The position numbers were made by a program, and so were the translations under genes. 64,000 bases of DNA from Ancylothrix sp. D3o (GTDB lineage Bacteria > Cyanobacteriota > Cyanobacteriia > Cyanobacteriales > Oscillatoriaceae), in assembly GCF_025370775.1 (NCBI RefSeq), contig NZ_JAMXEX010000005.1, positions 62,001-126,000 of the forward strand, read 5' to 3'. The notes under the pieces are model-generated. The model had not been told where the DNA came from. It saw only the letters and a list, made by a program, of their open reading frames with translations, and did no database searches. This document shows, piece after piece, positions 60,528 to 64,000 of the stretch. The stretch's first letter is position 1. Every line of letters starts with the position of its first letter.

Positions 60528-60857
60528 TCAAACAATACAGTTAGGGAGAGATTTTTGACTTGTTTGTTTAAGAAAAGTTTGAATCCAGCACAGCCAATCT
60601 TGATAGGATATTCCATCAAAAGTAGGATCGTAGTTGCAGTGAAAGTCAAATAAGAGAATATTTTTCAATTCGTCTTCAGAGAATTTCATCTCAAGTAGTT
60701 GATTTATCTCTGTAATAGTTTGCTGTACAGAGATAAATGGTTCATCCTGTAGGTAGTTACGGATAACTCCCTCAGCATTTGGGGCTTCAAGATCCCAGTC
60801 TTGATGAAAATATGCGCCAAAAAAATGAGCCAGAGTGGGTAATTGTTCTCTAATCAT
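60528..60857 (-). CDS. CdiI-type immunity protein
   Basis: The 109-residue protein resembles the contact-dependent growth inhibition immunity family that begins L-x-x-F-F-G-A-Y-F-H-Q-D-W-D (about 9-22 here). It contains no signal or membrane segment and is acidic, as expected for a protein that neutralises a basic RNase toxin in the cytoplasm. It overlaps the toxin gene by four bases (ATGA type), which gives tight co-expression. The upstream partner is the RNase A-like toxin domain protein. Confidence 0.8.
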   Translation of the reverse strand: MIREQLPTLAHFFGAYFHQDWDLEAPNAEGVIRNYLQDEPFISVQQTITEINQLLEMKFSEDELKNILLFDFHCNYDPTFDGISYQDWLCWIQTFLKQTSQKSLPNCIV

Positions 60858-61258
60858 GGTTGGGGATATGCTGTTAGAATGTAGTATCCCAATGGTAACG
60901 TAGAATCTCGCCTAAGTATGACTTCCACTTGGTAGACAAAAATGAGACCACTTGAACCGCGAATTTGACTAACTCCTACCGGAAAAGTAGCAATATATGG
61001 TAGAAGTTGCAGCTTTGTTTTGCTGCTACTCAACCAAGATAAAATTAATGGCTGGTTGGCATTGATAGCCTCTGATATTGCTTGTTCTGCTGTGCTACGG
61101 TCTCTAAAAGATGAAGCAATCAAAAGGCGAGGGTTAGTTGCCAACCGGCTCGCTAGTTCAGCCTCGGTTTTTCCAACGTGCTTTGCTAAAGTATGGCCTC
61201 CCGCTGCTTCGTGTGCGGTTAGTCCTCCGCCTGGGACTAGGTTGCTAAAGTTATTCAC
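60854..61258 (-). CDS. Orphan CdiA-CT-type toxin with RNase A-like domain
   Basis: The 134-residue protein consists of only the toxin module that normally ends large CdiA or polymorphic toxin proteins. Landmarks are G-G-G-L-T-A-H-E-A-A-G-G-H-T-L-A-K-H-V-G (about 10-29, with catalytic-type histidines), A-S-S-F-R-D-R-S-T-A near 50 and the C-terminal V-E-V-I-L-R and Y-I-L-T-A-Y-P, typical of bacterial RNase A-like (CdiA-CT) domains. The GTG start is preceded in frame by a stop (TAA, two codons before), so no N-terminal delivery domain is coded here. It precedes its immunity gene in an overlapping pair. Confidence 0.8.
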   Translation of the reverse strand: MNNFSNLVPGGGLTAHEAAGGHTLAKHVGKTEAELASRLATNPRLLIASSFRDRSTAEQAISEAINANQPLILSWLSSSKTKLQLLPYIATFPVGVSQIRGSSGLIFVYQVEVILRRDSTLPLGYYILTAYPQP

Positions 61259-61310
61259 TGCTTATTTTTTGCATAATAGCTCCATCGCTTCCTATCATAT
61301 TAAACCTCTA

Positions 61311-62015
61311 TCAATTTTTAAATTTAATCTTACCCTGCGCTAAATCAGTTAACCGGCCCCGATTTAATAACTGAATTTTTGAGCCATTAATTTCAATTAT
61401 TCCCTCCTGAGCCAACTTAGCAAAAACCCGTGACAAAGTTTCAGGAATTGTGCCTAAAAAAGCAGCAAGCTGAGTTTTTGTAATATCTAACTCAACCAAA
61501 TCAGAATTATCCGCAGCCTCGCTTAAATAAAGCAAATAAGCCGCCAAACGCGCCGGCACTTCTTTTAAGGATAAATCTTCAATTAACATGGCAAAACGGC
61601 GCAAATGACGGGCAAATACTGCAATAATTTGAATAGCTAGGGTGGGTGTCTCTTCGAGCAATTTCAGGAAAGAAGATCGAGAAAAAAATAACACTTCGGC
61701 GGTGTCGAGTGCGGCGGCGGAAGCGGGGAAAGGTTGACCATCAAAGGCCGGTACTTCTGCAAAATGCTCGCCCATTCCAAAAATTTGTAAAATTTGCTCT
61801 TTGCCATCAGGCGAACTTTTAAAAACCTTCACTCTCCCAGAAACAACGATAAAAAAACCAACATTAGTATCACCTTCCCAAAAAAGCGTTTCCCCTTTGC
61901 GGTAACTTTGCACCTTAGCAATACTTGCCAGCGCTTCAAGTTGGTTGGTAGGTAAACCGCGAAACAGGGAATTTTGGGCCAAAATTAAAGTAATTTCAGG
62001 GGTTTTTGGATTCAT
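61311..62015 (-). CDS. Crp/Fnr-family transcriptional regulator
   Basis: The 234-residue protein has an N-terminal cyclic-nucleotide-binding-like beta barrel (about 14-130; G-E-T-L-F-W-E-G-D and G-E-H-F-A-E-V-P) and a C-terminal winged helix (about 160-230; L-D-I-T-K-T-Q-L-A-A-F-L-G-T-I-P-E-T-L-S-R near 185-206). No N-terminal cysteine cluster of Fnr type is seen, so it is closer to Dnr/NtcA-like sensors. It is divergent from hcp and an FNR-type box lies between them, which suggests it controls hcp, possibly in response to nitric oxide. A TTG start five codons upstream is possible but the ATG at 62015 is preferred. Confidence 0.88.
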   Translation of the reverse strand: MNPKTPEITLILAQNSLFRGLPTNQLEALASIAKVQSYRKGETLFWEGDTNVGFFIVVSGRVKVFKSSPDGKEQILQIFGMGEHFAEVPAFDGQPFPASAAALDTAEVLFFSRSSFLKLLEETPTLAIQIIAVFARHLRRFAMLIEDLSLKEVPARLAAYLLYLSEAADNSDLVELDITKTQLAAFLGTIPETLSRVFAKLAQEGIIEINGSKIQLLNRGRLTDLAQGKIKFKN

Positions 62016-62060
62016 TGTTAAAACACGCAAACAAACTTAACAAAAAAAATGAGTGAAAAT

Positions 62061-62074
62061 TTGATTTAAGTCAA
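62061..62074. promoter_or_regulatory. FNR/DNR-type box TTGATTTAAGTCAA
   Basis: The site matches the TTGAT-N4-ATCAA consensus of Crp/Fnr regulators at nine of ten defined positions and lies 46 bases before the crp/fnr-like gene start and 61 bases before the hcp start. It is the natural operator for the adjacent regulator. Confidence 0.7.
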
Positions 62075-62134
62075 GGCGACGACAGGGGGGCCGGTCATAC
62101 AGTGAGGGTAACAAGAAAAAAAGAGGAAATTGAC

Positions 62135-63778
62135 ATGATGTTTTGTAGCCAATGTGAGCAAACTGCCAAAGAAGACGCCTGCTTAGTATCAGGTGCCTGC
62201 GGAAAAAGCCCCGAAGTTGATGCACTCCAAGATTTACTCACATATACTTTACGCGGTTTAGGACAAGTGGCGCTGGCGGCTCGCCGGTATGGCATTATTA
62301 ACCCAGAAGCCGATGCCTTCACAGCAGAAGCGCTTTTTTCTACCCTAACAAACGTCAATTTTGATGCTCAAAGATTTGTTGAATATATTTATCGATCCCT
62401 CGAATTAAGGGAAACTTTAAAAACCCAACTTTTGACCATTGTACCAGCAATTACATTTCCAGAAAAAGCAGCAAATTTTATTCCGGCAACCACATTAGAA
62501 GCCCTAAGACAACAAGGCAGAGATGTCGAGTTAGAATTTATCTCAAGTTCTGGGCAAAATATCGATATTTTCTCTCTTAAACTTACTGTAATTTACGGCC
62601 TCAAAGGTATTTCTGCGTACGCTTACCACGCCAAAGTTTTAGGCCAAGAAAGCACGGAAGTATATACATTTTTCTATGAGGCTTTAACTCAGCTTGAGCG
62701 CAATGATTTAACATTGCAAGATTGGGTAGCTTTGGCGTTAAAAGTTGGCGAAGTTAATTATAAAGCCATGCAGCTTTTGGATGCCGGAAACACAGAAACC
62801 TACGGTCATCCTGTCCCCACACCAGTGCCATTAAATGCCAGAAAAGGCAAAGCCATTTTAGTTTCAGGTCACGATCTCAAAGACTTAGAAGAATTGCTGA
62901 AACAAACCACCGGCAAAGGCATTGATATCTACACACATGGTGAAATGTTGCCGGCACATGGCTATCCAAAATTAAAAGAAAAATATCCCCATCTGTACGG
63001 ACATTATGGCAACGCTTGGCAAAATCAGACAACAGAATTTGCTGCTTTTCCCGGTGCCATTGTAATGACAACTAACTGCTTAATGCCACCCCGTGAAACT
63101 TATAAAAACCGAGTCTTTACCTTGGGGCCGGTGGGGTGGCCAGACATGGCACATTTAGAAAATAACGACTTCACCCCAGCCATAAATAAAGCTTTAGAAA
63201 TGCCTGGGTTTACAGCAGATGAAACACCGCGTCAAGTATTAACCGGCTTTGCACGCAATGCTGTTTTAGGAGTCGCCCCAGAAGTCATCAAAGCAGTTAA
63301 AGAAGGAGACATTCGCCACTTCTTTTTAATCGGTGGTTGCGATGGTGCAAAACCAACCCGCAACTACTACACAGAATTAGCTGAAAAAGTGCCAGAAGAT
63401 TGCGTTATTTTAACTTTAGGTTGTGGTAAATTCCGCTTTTTTGATAAAGACTTGGGCGACATTCATGGTATCCCCCGCTTGTTGGATGTAGGACAATGTA
63501 ATGATGCCTATTCTGCGGTGCAAATTGCCCTTGCTTTGGCGAATGCTTTTGAAGTTGGCGTAAATGATTTACCATTGTCGATGATTCTTTCTTGGTATGA
63601 ACAAAAAGCTGTTTCTGTGTTGCTGACGCTGCTTTATTTAGGAATTCAAAATATCCGCTTAGGCCCAACTTTGCCGGCGTTTATTACTCCAAATGTCTTT
63701 AAGTTACTCTCAGAAAATTATGGCCTTAAAGCAATCACAACTCCTGATGCTGACTTAGCCGCTTGTTTAGCTCATTAA
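62135..63778 (+). CDS. hcp: Hybrid cluster protein (Hcp, NO/hydroxylamine reductase)
   Basis: Hcp reduces nitric oxide or hydroxylamine under low oxygen and carries an Fe-S-O hybrid cluster. The 547-residue protein starts M-M-F-C-S-Q-C-E-Q-T-A, with the N-terminal cluster cysteines at about 4, 7, 16 and 22. The hybrid cluster ligands appear later: H/E in G-H-D-L-K-D and H-G-E-M-L-P, C in T-T-N-C-L-M-P, C in G-G-C-D-G-A, C in L-G-C-G-K-F and D-V-G-Q-C-N-D near the end. Upstream in-frame codons (to 62102) lack conservation; the ATG at 62135 has AGAGGAAATT upstream. Controlled probably by the divergent Crp/Fnr protein. Confidence 0.95.
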   Translation: MMFCSQCEQTAKEDACLVSGACGKSPEVDALQDLLTYTLRGLGQVALAARRYGIINPEADAFTAEALFSTLTNVNFDAQRFVEYIYRSLELRETLKTQLLTIVPAITFPEKAANFIPATTLEALRQQGRDVELEFISSSGQNIDIFSLKLTVIYGLKGISAYAYHAKVLGQESTEVYTFFYEALTQLERNDLTLQDWVALALKVGEVNYKAMQLLDAGNTETYGHPVPTPVPLNARKGKAILVSGHDLKDLEELLKQTTGKGIDIYTHGEMLPAHGYPKLKEKYPHLYGHYGNAWQNQTTEFAAFPGAIVMTTNCLMPPRETYKNRVFTLGPVGWPDMAHLENNDFTPAINKALEMPGFTADETPRQVLTGFARNAVLGVAPEVIKAVKEGDIRHFFLIGGCDGAKPTRNYYTELAEKVPEDCVILTLGCGKFRFFDKDLGDIHGIPRLLDVGQCNDAYSAVQIALALANAFEVGVNDLPLSMILSWYEQKAVSVLLTLLYLGIQNIRLGPTLPAFITPNVFKLLSENYGLKAITTPDADLAACLAH

Positions 63779-63798
63779 TACGCAGTTATTTTTAAAAA

Positions 63799-63845
63799 AA
63801 CACAGAGGATATACAGAAACAAGTCCTCTGTGTTTCTCTTTTTTG
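63799..63845 (+). terminator. Rho-independent terminator after hcp
   Basis: AACACAGAGGA (63799-63809) pairs with TCCTCTGTGTT (63824-63834), an 11-base stem with a 14-base loop, followed by TCTCTTTTTT. It ends the hcp transcript before the Rrf2-family gene. Confidence 0.8.
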
Positions 63846-63887
63846 AAAATTAAGATATGCTAGAGGCGTTGTGTTTTTACACCGGCC

Positions 63888-64000
63888 ATGAAACTCACCA
63901 CTCGCGGACATTACAGCGTTAAAGCTTTGCTTGATCTGACGATGCAAAAAAATAAAGGCCCCGTCTCTGTTCGCGCCATTGCCAAAAGGCAAGAAATACC
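63888..64000 (+). CDS. Rrf2-family transcriptional regulator (N-terminal part)
   Basis: The first 37 codons of a gene cut by the right edge. The sequence M-K-L-T-T-R-G-H-Y-S-V-K-A-L-L-D-L and V-S-V-R-A-I-A-K-R-Q-E-I-P is the typical winged-helix start of Rrf2 proteins (IscR, NsrR, CymR). Whether it has iron-sulfur cysteines cannot be seen. Next to hcp, an NsrR-like role is possible but unproven. Confidence 0.85.
   Translation, partial: MKLTTRGHYSVKALLDLTMQKNKGPVSVRAIAKRQEI

Overview
The window is chromosomal DNA from a cyanobacterium, most likely a filamentous non-heterocystous (Oscillatoriales-type) one. Support comes from a Psb28-type photosystem II factor, an adjacent Flv1/Flv3-like flavodiiron pair, the fbp-tal-zwf-opcA cluster (OpcA is essentially cyanobacterial), an adenosylcobalamin-dependent ribonucleotide reductase carrying three inteins, small cyanobacterial families (DUF3288-like, Npun_F5749-like PPOX), and intergenic DNA full of short heptamer repeats typical of the phylum. 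Genus assignment is inference. I saw no tRNA, rRNA, CRISPR array or complete insertion sequence.

Layout. 1-6.4 kb: tail of a membrane protein, a retropepsin-like protein, an HPP-family membrane protein, a kinase-NACHT-membrane fusion, and periplasmic MsrP. 6.8-12.1 kb: a double-AAA+ ATPase, the heat-shock repressor HrcA, and two paralogous membrane proteins flanking a third. 12.2-14.9 kb (minus strand): an SRPBCC protein, a CPXCG protein, a radical SAM/B12-type protein and a SemiSWEET. 15.2-17.5 kb: a partner-switching set (STAS antagonist, REC-PP2C phosphatase, RsbW-like kinase). 17.6-22.2 kb: a small membrane protein, a secreted protein, cysE, a PPOX flavoprotein and a GHL10-type hydrolase. 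22.5-28.0 kb: nrdJ with three inteins. 28.7-34.2 kb: fbp, tal, zwf and opcA, carbon metabolism genes of the Calvin/oxidative pentose phosphate routes. 34.4-43.9 kb: cbiA, psb28, a DUF3288-like gene, an Mla-type lipid transport pair, yvcK, tsaE, a TM2 protein and a CPBP protease. 44.0-45.1 kb: a decayed toxin-antitoxin island. 45.3-50.7 kb: a two-domain histidine phosphatase with a CTG start, a degenerate dihydroorotase-like protein, lepB and an intact dihydroorotase. 50.7-54.4 kb: flv1- and flv3-like genes. 54.6-60.3 kb: a PadR-regulated RND efflux system. 60.5-61.3 kb: an orphan CDI-type RNase toxin and immunity pair. 61.3-64.0 kb: a Crp/Fnr regulator divergent from hcp across an FNR-like box, then the start of an Rrf2-family regulator.

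Connections. Zwf/OpcA supply NADPH at night; flavodiiron proteins and Psb28 belong to photosynthetic electron transport and photosystem II assembly; CbiA makes the corrin precursor needed by the B12-dependent NrdJ and perhaps by the radical SAM protein. Several loci show decay or mobile sequence: a one-base frameshift in a RelE/ParE-type toxin, a truncated second toxin, a palindromic repeat translated in frame inside cbiA, palindromes nested inside another repeat family, and two copies of a 104-bp MITE-like element. The best candidates for new biology are the kinase-NACHT-membrane fusion (2.2-4.9 kb), the orphan CDI pair, and the nrdJ gene whose intein splice junctions fall on catalytic cysteines.
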